From NCBI RefSeq assembly GCF_001637205.1, contig NZ_LVJH01000074.1, positions 124,001-188,000 on the forward strand: DNA of 64,000 nt. Reading direction: 5' to 3'. The stretch is from Paenibacillus glacialis. Lineage in GTDB: Bacteria; Bacillota; Bacilli; Paenibacillales; Paenibacillaceae. The notes beneath the pieces were generated by a model. It searched no databases. It was not told where the DNA came from and saw nothing but the letters and a program-made list of their open reading frames with translations. Numbering within the stretch: the stretch's first letter is position 1; every line of letters begins with the position of its first letter. This document shows, piece after piece, positions 27,964 through 35,858 of the stretch. The position numbers were made by a program, and so were the translations under genes.

Positions 27964-28000
27964 GTTTTAGTTGTAGAAATACGTTTCAAATTTCCCTATA
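27964..28000 (+). promoter_or_regulatory. Candidate autoregulated promoter of the split sigma genes
   Basis: GTTTTAGTTGTAGAAAT, 14 bases, CCTATA, ending 40 bases before the TTG start at 28040. It has the same parts and the same N14 gap as the divergent copy serving the yvrJ-like gene. Confidence 0.6.
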
Positions 28001-28039
28001 CATAAATTGATATAAAACGTATAGAAGGGAGAGGTTTTT

Positions 28040-28378
28040 TTGGAGGCACAACAGAGTGTATATGAGCGTTATAAAACGGAGGTTTATCGTATTGGATGGC
28101 GATTACAATATCGAGCCAAAATCATTAAAAACCGGGAATGTTCATTCTATGGAGTCGAACCTGCTGCAGTAAACTTTACCACTTCTATTGATAATAAATT
28201 ATTGATTCAGCAGCTCATAGAACCCTTACCACCCTATGGAAAGATCATCCTTTATAAACTCTACATCCAAGATCAGACAGAATCGGAAGTCGCTCGTCAA
28301 CTACAAATGAGTCAACAGGCGGTGAACAAATGGAAGAGAAAAATGATACACAAACTATCACAGACAGCGAATTCCTAG
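28040..28378 (+). CDS. SigO-like sigma factor subunit (region 4 half)
   Basis: 112 residues from a TTG start with GAAGGGAGAGG about 8 bases upstream. The C-terminal half is a sigma-70 region 4 helix-turn-helix (LPPYGKIILYKLYIQDQTES, then EVARQLQMSQQAVNKWKRKM). There is no recognisable region 2, so it cannot read a -10 box alone. It overlaps by 49 bases the next gene, which resembles RsoA. This matches the SigO/RsoA two-subunit sigma factor of Bacillus subtilis, although SigO there is longer (about 190 residues). The yvrJ-like neighbour strengthens the call. It is likely autoregulated through the element at 27964. Confidence 0.75.
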   Translation: MEAQQSVYERYKTEVYRIGWRLQYRAKIIKNRECSFYGVEPAAVNFTTSIDNKLLIQQLIEPLPPYGKIILYKLYIQDQTESEVARQLQMSQQAVNKWKRKMIHKLSQTANS

Positions 28379-28548
28379 ACTTACTGCGTTCGGCAAGGCA
28401 AGATGATCCTGAGTCCATGTTGGAACTCATAGAACTGTTTAAAGGTGACTTTCTTCGTTTAAGCAAGTTTATCCATATGCCTCAAGAAGATGCGATATCT
28501 CAAATCATTGTAGAGTTTCTTGAATTTATTAAGCGTAGTGAGGATTGA
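28330..28548 (+). CDS. RsoA-like sigma co-subunit (region 2-like, HTH_16 type)
   Basis: 72 residues, about the size of Bacillus subtilis RsoA. The all-helical sequence DSEFLDLLRSARQDDPESMLELIELFKGDFLRLSKF resembles the N-terminal part of sigma region 2, the segment that in RsoA contacts the RNA polymerase beta-prime coiled coil. The ATG lies inside the preceding gene in another frame (49-base overlap), preceded by GGCGGTGAACAAATGGAAG-like sequence, so translation is probably coupled. It should pair with the region 4 protein to form one functional sigma factor. Confidence 0.72.
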   Translation: MEEKNDTQTITDSEFLDLLRSARQDDPESMLELIELFKGDFLRLSKFIHMPQEDAISQIIVEFLEFIKRSED

Positions 28549-28558
28549 ATCTACATTT

Positions 28559-28596
28559 AAAAGCGCGTACCGATGTAATATCGGCACGCGCTTTTT
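28559..28596. terminator. Bidirectional terminator after the split sigma genes
   Basis: AAAAGCGCGT(A)CCGAT ... ATCGGC ACGCGCTTTTT, a long near-perfect stem with A and T runs, between convergent genes. It overlaps the stop codon of the leftward esterase gene. Confidence 0.85.
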
Positions 28597-29401
28597 ACTC
28601 TTCCTTCACCTGAGAACAACCAAATCGGAACATTCTACTCATAACGGAAGGGACCACTGAGGAATGGTTTTCTTCGAGAGCCGTGTACATTTCTACAGGT
28701 CGTTGATGCTTTTGCAGTACCTGCGTCAGCTTCTCTGCATCCTCAACCATAAATCCTTCTTCTCCTCCAACAGTGATAAGTACATTGTTATCAATAGCAA
28801 CAGTCGTATTCACGGCATATTTCTGTGCATACATCAGCAGTTCATGATCGTTCCACCACACGGATGGGCTAGAACTAAGGTAAGCTTGGAATAACTCTGG
28901 TCTTGTGAATTTCACCCATAGTGTGAAATAGCCCGCCAAGGAGTGACCGAACAGGCATTGTTTTGAGGCATCGATTGGATAATGCATTTTGACGTAAGGC
29001 TTTAATTCCTCTTCGACAAAGGCGAGGAAGTTCTCTGCTCCCCCATGCGAACCAAGATCACCTCCCTTTCCCTTTAATCGAGGTGGATAAATATATTCCT
29101 TCGAAATCGCTGTGAAATCATGAAATCTTTTCTGAGAACAGTCTGATTCCTGATGACCAATTCCAATTACGATCGCTGGATCGATATGTGTTTTGGGAGC
29201 ATTTCGCGATTGAAGTTTTACAACATCTCGTGCGATTTGAAAATAGGAGTTACCATCAAGAACATAATAAACCGAATACCCTCCTGGTGGAATCTCTCCC
29301 TCTGGAACGAACACCCGAATATCATAGGTATAATTTACTTTCTCTGACGTGAACTGAATATGATCCGTGTGCGAGAGAATTAGTTCTGATACTTTTTGCA
29401 C
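28595..29401 (-). CDS. Siderophore esterase-like alpha/beta hydrolase (BesA/IroE type)
   Basis: 268 residues, no signal peptide. Alpha/beta-hydrolase fold with nucleophile Ser154 in FGHSLAGY and a C-terminal His in EENHSSVVPS. The N-terminal strands (YDIRVFVPEGEIPPGGYSVYYVLDGNSYF) are typical of the Fes/IroE/BesA esterases that open ferric trilactone siderophores. It is the last gene of the iron-siderophore operon, 15 bases after the FecCD permease. Role: releasing iron from an imported ferric-siderophore in the cytoplasm. Confidence 0.85.
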   Translation of the reverse strand: MQKVSELILSHTDHIQFTSEKVNYTYDIRVFVPEGEIPPGGYSVYYVLDGNSYFQIARDVVKLQSRNAPKTHIDPAIVIGIGHQESDCSQKRFHDFTAISKEYIYPPRLKGKGGDLGSHGGAENFLAFVEEELKPYVKMHYPIDASKQCLFGHSLAGYFTLWVKFTRPELFQAYLSSSPSVWWNDHELLMYAQKYAVNTTVAIDNNVLITVGGEEGFMVEDAEKLTQVLQKHQRPVEMYTALEENHSSVVPSVMSRMFRFGCSQVKEE

Positions 29402-29415
29402 TTATTCTCCACTCC

Positions 29416-30432
29416 TTAAGCCTTTGATTTGATTAGCAAGTATAAAAAGTAAGGTATACCAATAATCGATACGACAATTCCGACTGGTAATTCTGATGGT
29501 TCGAACACTGTTTTGCTAATATAGTCTGAGAATACTAATAGCAACATACCAACTGCAGCACTTGTAGGCATGATGAATCGGTGGCGAAGACCAACAAGAC
29601 TTCTAGCGATATGTGGTGCCATTAGTCCGACAAAACCTATGCTCCCAGATACCGATACACAAGCACTAACCAATCCTACACTAGCTAATAGTAAAATGAT
29701 TTTTTCCTTTTCAATTGCGATTCCAAGGCTTTTAACACTACTCTCTTCAAGCTGTAAATAATCCAGTAAGTGTGCCTTATGATAAATAACTATGCTTAAT
29801 AGAACGATCCAAGGTAGCATCGATAAGACGAACGTCCAGTTGGCGTTATATATACTACCTGCCATCCATACTGAGGCCATCTCGAAATCTTGTGGATTCA
29901 TCTTTAATGAAAGATACATAGATAACGCACCAAATCCACTATTAATCGCAATCCCAGTTAAGATCAATCGTTGCATATCCGTCCGACCATTTTTTCTAGA
30001 AAAAATAAGAATGAGTACTGCTGCAAGCGCACCACCAACAAAGCCGAAGAGAGGCATCATCATAATGGATGACCAACTACCACCTGTCGCATGCTTTGCT
30101 GTCATTTGAAAGAAAAACATAAATAGAACAATCGAAGCCCCAGCTCCGGCATTAATACCTAGAATCCCTGGATCAGCAAGACCATTTCTCGTTACCCCTT
30201 GCAAAACCGTTCCTGCAATACCAAGCCCAATTCCAACAAGCATCGCAATAACGATACGAGGAAGACGGAATTGAAAAATAACGAGGTCATACTTTGGATT
30301 GGGTTCGATCCGAAGTAAGGTTTGAAGTACTTCCCATACACTCATATCGAAGGATCCATTCGTTATATGGAAATAAAATGCCACACACGTTAGCAGAAGG
30401 ATCGTAGCTAAAGTTAGTAGAAATCTACGCAC
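29416..30432 (-). CDS. Iron-siderophore ABC transporter permease, FecCD family (second)
   Basis: 338 residues with about nine to ten membrane segments. FecCD motifs are clear: RLPRIVIAMLVGIGLGIAGT near residue 55, GLADPGILGINAGA, and GSIGFVGLMAPHIARSLVG near the end, the coupling region. The start is a GTG at 30432 with GGAGGGAG upstream; it overlaps the stop of the first permease by 8 bases. It pairs with that permease and the binding lipoprotein. No ATPase is encoded here; Bacillus relatives use a shared YusV-type ATPase. Confidence 0.92.
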   Translation of the reverse strand: MRRFLLTLATILLLTCVAFYFHITNGSFDMSVWEVLQTLLRIEPNPKYDLVIFQFRLPRIVIAMLVGIGLGIAGTVLQGVTRNGLADPGILGINAGAGASIVLFMFFFQMTAKHATGGSWSSIMMMPLFGFVGGALAAVLILIFSRKNGRTDMQRLILTGIAINSGFGALSMYLSLKMNPQDFEMASVWMAGSIYNANWTFVLSMLPWIVLLSIVIYHKAHLLDYLQLEESSVKSLGIAIEKEKIILLLASVGLVSACVSVSGSIGFVGLMAPHIARSLVGLRHRFIMPTSAAVGMLLLVFSDYISKTVFEPSELPVGIVVSIIGIPYFLYLLIKSKA

Positions 30433-31438
30433 TCTGTCTCCCTCCTTTCTTACGAATTAGATAGAGAAAGAAGGGCACACCGATGATTGCAGTGACAACT
30501 CCGATTGGTGTTTCAAACGGGAAATTGATAAATCGGCTAACGATGTCACAGAAGGCAAGAAAGACGGCACCAATCATCGCTGCGCAAGGAATGATATATC
30601 GATAGTCAACTCCAACAATAAATCTAGTAATATGAGGGATAACAAGTCCGACAAATGCGATTTTCCCTACGAGGGCCACCGATGTACCTGTTAGAAATAC
30701 GACTGATAGTATACTTAAGGCTTTCACCCATTTCGTTCGTTGTCCTAATCCAACGGCAATATCCTCCCCTAGAGAAGCTACCGTAATCGACTTGGAAGAG
30801 AGTAATGCCAATAATAATCCTACAATACCAAACGGAATCGCAAGCCGTAACATATCTGGCTGTACAGCATGAATTTTGGAATTGTACCAAATACTGATTG
30901 TTTGCGAAACTTGGAAATACATAGCAATAGCAGAAGCTATACTACTTAAGAAAGTACCAATGACAGTACCGATAATAGCTAGTCTAACGGGAGACAAACC
31001 ATTTCTAACAAGCGAGCCAAGACCAAATACTAAGCCAGCTCCAAGTGCTGAGCCTAACATGGATAGTAGGATCATCTGGTAATTAGATATACCAGGAAAA
31101 AAGACGATAGCTAGTGTAACGATAAATGCTGAGCCATCATTAACCCCCATAATAGAAGGTGAAGCTAAATAATTTCTAGTTACTCCTTGCATAACCGCTC
31201 CTGCCACCGCTAAAAAAGCACCCACTAGCAAGGCGGCAACGACACGCGGAATTCGTGAAGATACAATAATGTTATGATCCACATTACCTTCATCGAACTG
31301 CGTTATCGCTTGCCAAGCAGTAAGTGCTGAAATGTCCTTTGTACCGTAAAGGATTGATATTACGATGGCGAGGAGAATGAAGAAAGGAGAAGTAACCATG
31401 ATTAGTGTCGGTATCTTGTTTGTTTTCTTCGCCTCCAT
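30425..31438 (-). CDS. Iron-siderophore ABC transporter permease, FecCD family (first)
   Basis: 337 residues from the ATG at 31438 (AAGGTG just upstream; the frame extends three codons to a GTG). It has FecCD family motifs SSRIPRVVAALLVGAFLAVAGA, YLASPSIMGVNDGS and VGKIAFVGLVIPHITRFIVG, and about ten membrane segments. It forms the membrane channel with the overlapping second permease. The start lies ten bases beyond the binding-protein stop, so the genes form one operon. Confidence 0.92.
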   Translation of the reverse strand: MEAKKTNKIPTLIMVTSPFFILLAIVISILYGTKDISALTAWQAITQFDEGNVDHNIIVSSRIPRVVAALLVGAFLAVAGAVMQGVTRNYLASPSIMGVNDGSAFIVTLAIVFFPGISNYQMILLSMLGSALGAGLVFGLGSLVRNGLSPVRLAIIGTVIGTFLSSIASAIAMYFQVSQTISIWYNSKIHAVQPDMLRLAIPFGIVGLLLALLSSKSITVASLGEDIAVGLGQRTKWVKALSILSVVFLTGTSVALVGKIAFVGLVIPHITRFIVGVDYRYIIPCAAMIGAVFLAFCDIVSRFINFPFETPIGVVTAIIGVPFFLYLIRKKGGRQSA

Positions 31439-31448
31439 CGTACGCACC

Positions 31449-32441
31449 TTATTTCAATAGATTTTCAATCGCTGCTTCCAAAAACTTCACCTTTGACCAA
31501 GCTGTTCCGCCTTGCGCTAGTGGATCAACCACATTTACGAACACATGGTTATTCTTAGCCGCTTCAATGCTTTTGAAGATTGGATTATTCAACAGTTCAT
31601 CCAGAGCAGCAGGGGCATCTGTATTTTCAGATGTTTCATACTGTAGGAAGATATAGTCTGGGTTTACCTCAGCCAGTGCTTCTATTGAAAGCTCGGCTTG
31701 TGCATCTGTTCCTGTGAGAATAGCAGGTGCGGTCACACCCAGATCTTCATAAATAACAGGGTTCAAATATACTGTTGCAGGGTAGGCATTGATAGAACCT
31801 GCACGGATACGAAGCACAAGTATTGTTTTATCCTTTATAGATTCGCTGATTTTAAGTTTTGCCTCAGCAGCCTTGGCATCATAATCGGTAATAATCTTGG
31901 AAGCTTCAGACTCTTTCCCTGTTAACTGACCAAGAAGCGTAAGGTTTTCTTTCCAATTCGTTGAAATATGAGAATAAGGAATCATCGTTTGAATTTTATT
32001 CAATGCCTCAGCAACTTCGTCACCAAATTTAGATGTACCCAGTATCACGTCCGGATTCAAAGCTAAAATTGCCTCATTGTTAGGTGTACGTTTGTCACCA
32101 ACAAGTGCAGCTCCAGCTAGCTCATTCTCAAGATATTTAGGAATAGCATCACCAATTGACAGTACACCGGTTGGTTTGATCCCAAGGATTGCTGCATCTT
32201 CCATGGACTCCAGACTTGCCGCCACAATATTGTTCACTTGCGCTGGTAAAGTATATTCTTTTCCAATATATGTAATTGTTTGTTCTGTAGCCGTAACTTC
32301 TGCTGCCGGTTCAACCTTATCTTCTTTTGCTGTTGTCGATGAATCCAATGGTGCAACTACAGTTTCCTTACTAGAATCACTACATGCAGCTAGACTCATA
32401 GCTAGTAGTACGGTCGTAGATAAAACGAATAATTTTTTCAC
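31449..32441 (-). CDS. Iron-siderophore ABC transporter substrate-binding lipoprotein
   Basis: 330 residues. Lipoprotein signal with lipobox SLAAC (Cys20), then a linker rich in charged residues and two lobes of the FecB/FepB/FhuD fold: NNIVAASLESMEDAAILGIKPTG and LALNPDVILGTSKFGDEV, then the closing VLRIRAGSINAYP and EVNPDYIFLQYE. It binds a ferric siderophore at the outer membrane face. It is the first gene of a four-gene operon, with a Fur box about 42 bases upstream of the ATG. Closest in plan to Bacillus YfiY. Confidence 0.92.
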   Translation of the reverse strand: MKKLFVLSTTVLLAMSLAACSDSSKETVVAPLDSSTTAKEDKVEPAAEVTATEQTITYIGKEYTLPAQVNNIVAASLESMEDAAILGIKPTGVLSIGDAIPKYLENELAGAALVGDKRTPNNEAILALNPDVILGTSKFGDEVAEALNKIQTMIPYSHISTNWKENLTLLGQLTGKESEASKIITDYDAKAAEAKLKISESIKDKTILVLRIRAGSINAYPATVYLNPVIYEDLGVTAPAILTGTDAQAELSIEALAEVNPDYIFLQYETSENTDAPAALDELLNNPIFKSIEAAKNNHVFVNVVDPLAQGGTAWSKVKFLEAAIENLLK

Positions 32442-32482
32442 TTTAATTCTCTCCCCTTAATAGTTGATATTGTAATTCTAAC

Positions 32483-32501
32483 GATATTGATTATCATTAT
32501 C
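32483..32501 (-). promoter_or_regulatory. Fur box of the siderophore uptake operon
   Basis: GATATTGATTATCATTATC matches the 19-base Fur consensus GATAATGATAATCATTATC at 17 positions. It is located just upstream of the binding-protein gene, so iron-replete repression by Fur is expected. Confidence 0.85.
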
Positions 32502-32535
32502 AACCAAATAATGTGAACAAACTGTGTCACTGTTT

Positions 32536-33294
32536 TTATCCCGGAAATAAAAAGGACAATCCCCGAATACAATACAAAATGAAATAAGAATCCTCATGTG
32601 TCCCCTCAGGATCACTCTCGAAGCGAATTTGCTTAGATGGTGACTCTAGTTTTTCATACAAGATATCATAGCCAATGTTATTACTTGTGATCATATGTCT
32701 TTGAATATTAGTCTTAGTTATACCTTCCATATCACCAATATACATATACGCTTGCAAGGTAGGATCTAGTTGATCTGAACGCATGAATTCAATAAATCCC
32801 TCATACCAAAGTGAGCTCGATAGAAGCATGAACTTTTTAAACAGCGTATTCTTTTTATACATCGCGTAGATCGAGATTAGCCCTCCTAAGGAAGCACCAC
32901 CTATCGCTCGATCATTAGGATCCGTCGATATTCGATAATGTGTCCTAATCCATGGGAGGATTTCATGTTCTATTGTATGTAAGTAAGCGTCACCTTCTCC
33001 AGCGAAGGGGGGATATTTGTCTGCTAAAGCTGGTTGAGGCCATGGTGTATATTCATCGTTTCGTCGCTCGGAGTAGATACCTGCAAGGATAATAGGAGCT
33101 GCAATTCCCTTTCGAACATTCTCTTCAATGAATATTAGACTATCCTTAAATAGAAAATCTCCGTCCTGCAACAATATGATCGGAAAGTCATGATGTGGCA
33201 GAAGATCGTATTCCTTGGGTAAATATATCGTAATGTTCCGCTCATTACAGCAAATCTCCGATATAGTCCCTTCTATTAATGAGTTAACAGTCAT
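32536..33294 (-). CDS. Second siderophore esterase-like hydrolase
   Basis: 252 residues, no signal peptide. Alpha/beta hydrolase with nucleophile Ser135 in IGGASLGGLI and a C-terminal His in PEGTHEDSYF. The N-terminal stretch RNITIYLPKEYDLLPHHDFPIILLQDGDFLF fits the Fes-like/YbbA group. It is a separate leftward unit with a perfect Fur box about 130 bases upstream, next to the uptake operon. Two different esterases in one iron island suggest two siderophores, or two steps on one. Confidence 0.82.
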   Translation of the reverse strand: MTVNSLIEGTISEICCNERNITIYLPKEYDLLPHHDFPIILLQDGDFLFKDSLIFIEENVRKGIAAPIILAGIYSERRNDEYTPWPQPALADKYPPFAGEGDAYLHTIEHEILPWIRTHYRISTDPNDRAIGGASLGGLISIYAMYKKNTLFKKFMLLSSSLWYEGFIEFMRSDQLDPTLQAYMYIGDMEGITKTNIQRHMITSNNIGYDILYEKLESPSKQIRFESDPEGTHEDSYFILYCIRGLSFLFPG

Positions 33295-33422
33295 AGTAAT
33301 TCACCTTTCTCTGAAAATAAAAAATAAGTAGGTATCGATCTCCCCCTGTACTCAATCCTAGGGATTTCGCAACATACGAAAAAAGAATATCTATAATTGA
33401 TTTGTACAGTAATGATTATAAT

Positions 33423-33437
33423 TGATAATGATTATCA
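33423..33437 (-). promoter_or_regulatory. Perfect Fur box of the second esterase
   Basis: TGATAATGATTATCA, an exact match to the 7-1-7 Fur core TGATAATNATTATCA; the palindrome extends one base on each side. Confidence 0.9.
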
Positions 33438-33507
33438 ATTTCAAGACATTTATTCAATTACCAGATTAATCGGTGCTACCACATCATATCCACAAGTTGC
33501 TACAAAC

Positions 33508-33535
33508 AAAAACGGGTCCCATATAGGACCCGCTT
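33508..33535 (-). terminator. Terminator of the importer/OsmC operon
   Basis: Minus strand AGCGGGTCC TATATG GGACCCGTT followed by TTTG, immediately downstream of the OsmC-type gene. Confidence 0.75.
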
Positions 33536-33550
33536 CGTGGATATATTTCA

Positions 33551-34003
33551 TTATGTACAGCAATTACCGCCTTCTAGTGTACAACTGCTAACGGCCATAG
33601 GCGCATCCGTTGGGTCAGACTCGTTATAGCTGATCGTGATATGAGGACCTACCGTACGCAGAACCTTGCAATTGTTCTTCACATGCTGCAAAAGGGTTAC
33701 TTTCTGTTTAGTCGTTAGTTCTCCTGTGAAAGTGACTCTAAAGTCTATCGCAGAAATATCCCCATTCTGATCTACCGTATCTTCCGCAGTAACGGATACA
33801 TCAGTGAGCGGTAAAGCATGCTGCTCCGCATAGCGAAGTAATGTCATTACCGAGCACGACGACAATCCTATGAGCCATAACTCGGTCGGACGGAATCCTA
33901 AATCCTCGCCTCCGCGCTCCACGCTTTGATCGACGGTTACCGTGCGATTCTGCGCATGTGCCACATGTAAAAACCGTTTCACGCGCTCCAAATAAATTTT
34001 CAT
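33551..34003 (-). CDS. OsmC/Ohr-family protein
   Basis: 150 residues from the ATG at 34003 with AAGGAGGGTACC upstream (the frame extends to 34054, inside the permease gene). The two cysteines expected in the family are Cys50 (GLSSCSVMTLL) and Cys112 (KNNCKVLRTVG). OsmC proteins reduce organic hydroperoxides with such a pair. An unusual cysteine-rich tail ends in C141, C148 and C149 (SSCTLEGGNCCT). It follows a sulfonate/nitrate-type importer in the same operon, 26 bases after the permease stop. That context suggests a sulfur-related or persulfide role instead of general peroxide defence; this is inference. Confidence 0.85.
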   Translation of the reverse strand: MKIYLERVKRFLHVAHAQNRTVTVDQSVERGGEDLGFRPTELWLIGLSSCSVMTLLRYAEQHALPLTDVSVTAEDTVDQNGDISAIDFRVTFTGELTTKQKVTLLQHVKNNCKVLRTVGPHITISYNESDPTDAPMAVSSCTLEGGNCCT

Positions 34004-34028
34004 AAAGGTACCCTCCTTATGGGTTGTA

Positions 34029-34775
34029 TTATCCCTTAAGCGCCCATGATGCAAACCGTTTCTTCAACGGATACAACAAAGCAAATTCAAACACCATGGC
34101 CAATATACCAATTGTGATGATCCCCACCATGACTAACGGGGAATTGCCGATTTGTCCGCTTGAAGAGATAAGCCATCCGATACCTGCACTTCCACCGATC
34201 ATCTCTGCTGCAACAAGTGAACGCCACGCGATTCCGAATCCTACTACTATACCAGTGAACGCTGCCGGCATGACCTCAGGTAGATACACATGCCATGCCA
34301 ACTGAAGGCGATTAGCACCAAGCGTCTGAGCAGCTCGAATGTGCGTTATTTTGATTCGTTCCATTCCTTGGGTTACATTGACGAGTATTGGAAAAAATGC
34401 AGCTATCACAATGACAGCTATCATCGGTGCATTCCCCAAATCCAGCATCAAAATAAGCAATGGAGCCCATGCCATTGGCGGCGTTGCCTGAAACAGCATG
34501 GTCATCGGAGATAAAAATTGCCGAAATGCTTTGCTTATACCCGCTAGCAGTCCTAACACGAATGCAGAAACGGCCGCAATTGCAAACCCGGAGAATAATC
34601 GGTAAAGACTGAGCCCGATGTGGTGGTAATAATCTGGGGAAATGAGCTGTTTCTTAAGCTCAAGCCAGGTACTCCAAGGCCCCGGAAATATTATTGGAGG
34701 ATAATTCCTTGCAACCAACATCCATACAATGATGATAAAAGGGATGGCAAGTATGCCGAAATGAAATTTTTTCAT
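34029..34775 (-). CDS. ABC transporter permease, SsuC/TauC family
   Basis: 248 residues from the ATG at 34775 (GGGGGAAAA upstream; a longer frame to 34841 overlaps the binding-protein gene). About six membrane segments and the family EAA-like loop RAAQTLGANRLQLAWHVYLPEVMPAA. It pairs with the NMT1-type lipoprotein and the ATPase encoded just upstream to import a sulfonate-, nitrate- or thiamine-precursor-like small molecule. Operon order on the minus strand is ATPase, lipoprotein, permease, OsmC. Confidence 0.9.
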   Translation of the reverse strand: MKKFHFGILAIPFIIIVWMLVARNYPPIIFPGPWSTWLELKKQLISPDYYHHIGLSLYRLFSGFAIAAVSAFVLGLLAGISKAFRQFLSPMTMLFQATPPMAWAPLLILMLDLGNAPMIAVIVIAAFFPILVNVTQGMERIKITHIRAAQTLGANRLQLAWHVYLPEVMPAAFTGIVVGFGIAWRSLVAAEMIGGSAGIGWLISSSGQIGNSPLVMVGIITIGILAMVFEFALLYPLKKRFASWALKG

Positions 34776-34803
34776 GATTTTCCCCCTGCCTTCGTAGGCC
34801 CGG

Positions 34804-35841
34804 TTATTTAACCCAAGTTGTATCGATGATCGTAGATACATCGAGCTGTTTTTCGATGGATTTAATGGTTAAGCTATTATCTGCCACCTCTTGGTAATAT
34901 TTCAGGTCCTCATCGCTAAATTTATATTCGAACTTGTTCCGTTTCAAAGCTTGCGTGATTACCTCAGTCGGAGTGTACGTTTTATCCGTTCCTTTAATTT
35001 CCGGCACGTTAAATGCTTTGGCCAACGCCTCGGCATTTTCGTTCACGTTGTGATTCAAATCATCGATCGAAGCAATATGACCTTGAATGAATTTCTTCAC
35101 AGCCTCGGGTTGTTCCTTTAGGAACGCATTCGAACCAAGCACGACAAACGCCGGGTCTGGAAGCTCCTGCACGACCTTGAGTCCCCGTAGCTCTGCAAAG
35201 GTCAGGAACGGCTCACCGGCCACTGCCGCATCAATTGTTCCGTTTGTAATCGCAGTCTCCATGTTAGGCGTCTCCATTTGTACTAATGTGACGGATTGAT
35301 CGTTCAGCTGTCCTTCTGGAAGTAATACAGCACGGATTAGATAATCTACGCCGCTACCTTTAACAAGGTTGCCAAGCTTTTTTCCCTTAAGGTCAGCCAC
35401 TTGTGTTATACCAGATGTTTCTTTCGTGAACAGTCCATTTTTCCCTTGATCCACTTTAGCAATGATTGTGAACTCTGCTCCACGTGAGCCCCAGTTGACG
35501 GCTGCCGGCATGCCCGCATATGCTATGTCCAACTTCCCTGAGGATAGCGCCTTGTACAAATCCGGGCCATTCTTAAAGGAAAAGAACTCCGCCTTTAATC
35601 CCTGTTTATCGAGCAACTTCTTCTCTTTGGCAACAATAGCTGGTGCAGCCGCGATCAGATTCACATATCCGACCTTGATCTCCTGTACTTGCCCCGTTTG
35701 CGCTCCATCCTTACCTTGATCTGCTGATGCTTCGGACTGATTGTTACTGCTTGAGCTTCCGCATCCAGCGGTAAGTGCCGCTACCAGCACAAGACTTCCT
35801 ACCATACTGAGCAATTTGGCGTATCCTGATCTCTTTTTCAT
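34804..35841 (-). CDS. ABC transporter substrate-binding lipoprotein, SsuA/NMT1 family
   Basis: 345 residues. Lipoprotein signal with lipobox LTAGC (Cys27), then a serine/asparagine-rich linker and an NMT1/SsuA-type binding protein: VGYVNLIAAAPAIVAKEKKLLDKQGLKAEFFSFKNGPDLYKALSSGKLDIAYAGMPAAVNW. Relatives bind aliphatic sulfonates, nitrate or pyrimidine precursors. The ligand cannot be read from sequence. The OsmC partner with extra cysteines favours a sulfur compound. Confidence 0.9.
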   Translation of the reverse strand: MKKRSGYAKLLSMVGSLVLVAALTAGCGSSSSNNQSEASADQGKDGAQTGQVQEIKVGYVNLIAAAPAIVAKEKKLLDKQGLKAEFFSFKNGPDLYKALSSGKLDIAYAGMPAAVNWGSRGAEFTIIAKVDQGKNGLFTKETSGITQVADLKGKKLGNLVKGSGVDYLIRAVLLPEGQLNDQSVTLVQMETPNMETAITNGTIDAAVAGEPFLTFAELRGLKVVQELPDPAFVVLGSNAFLKEQPEAVKKFIQGHIASIDDLNHNVNENAEALAKAFNVPEIKGTDKTYTPTEVITQALKRNKFEYKFSDEDLKYYQEVADNSLTIKSIEKQLDVSTIIDTTWVK

Positions 35842-35858
35842 GGTTACAATCCCCTTCT

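Noticed and set aside
28559..28596. Possible transposon end or attachment site
   Set aside because: The inverted repeat fits a bidirectional terminator between convergent genes and has no recombinase nearby.
34024..34305. Rightward frame over the SsuC-type permease end
   Set aside because: Antisense shadow of a permease gene with good family motifs.
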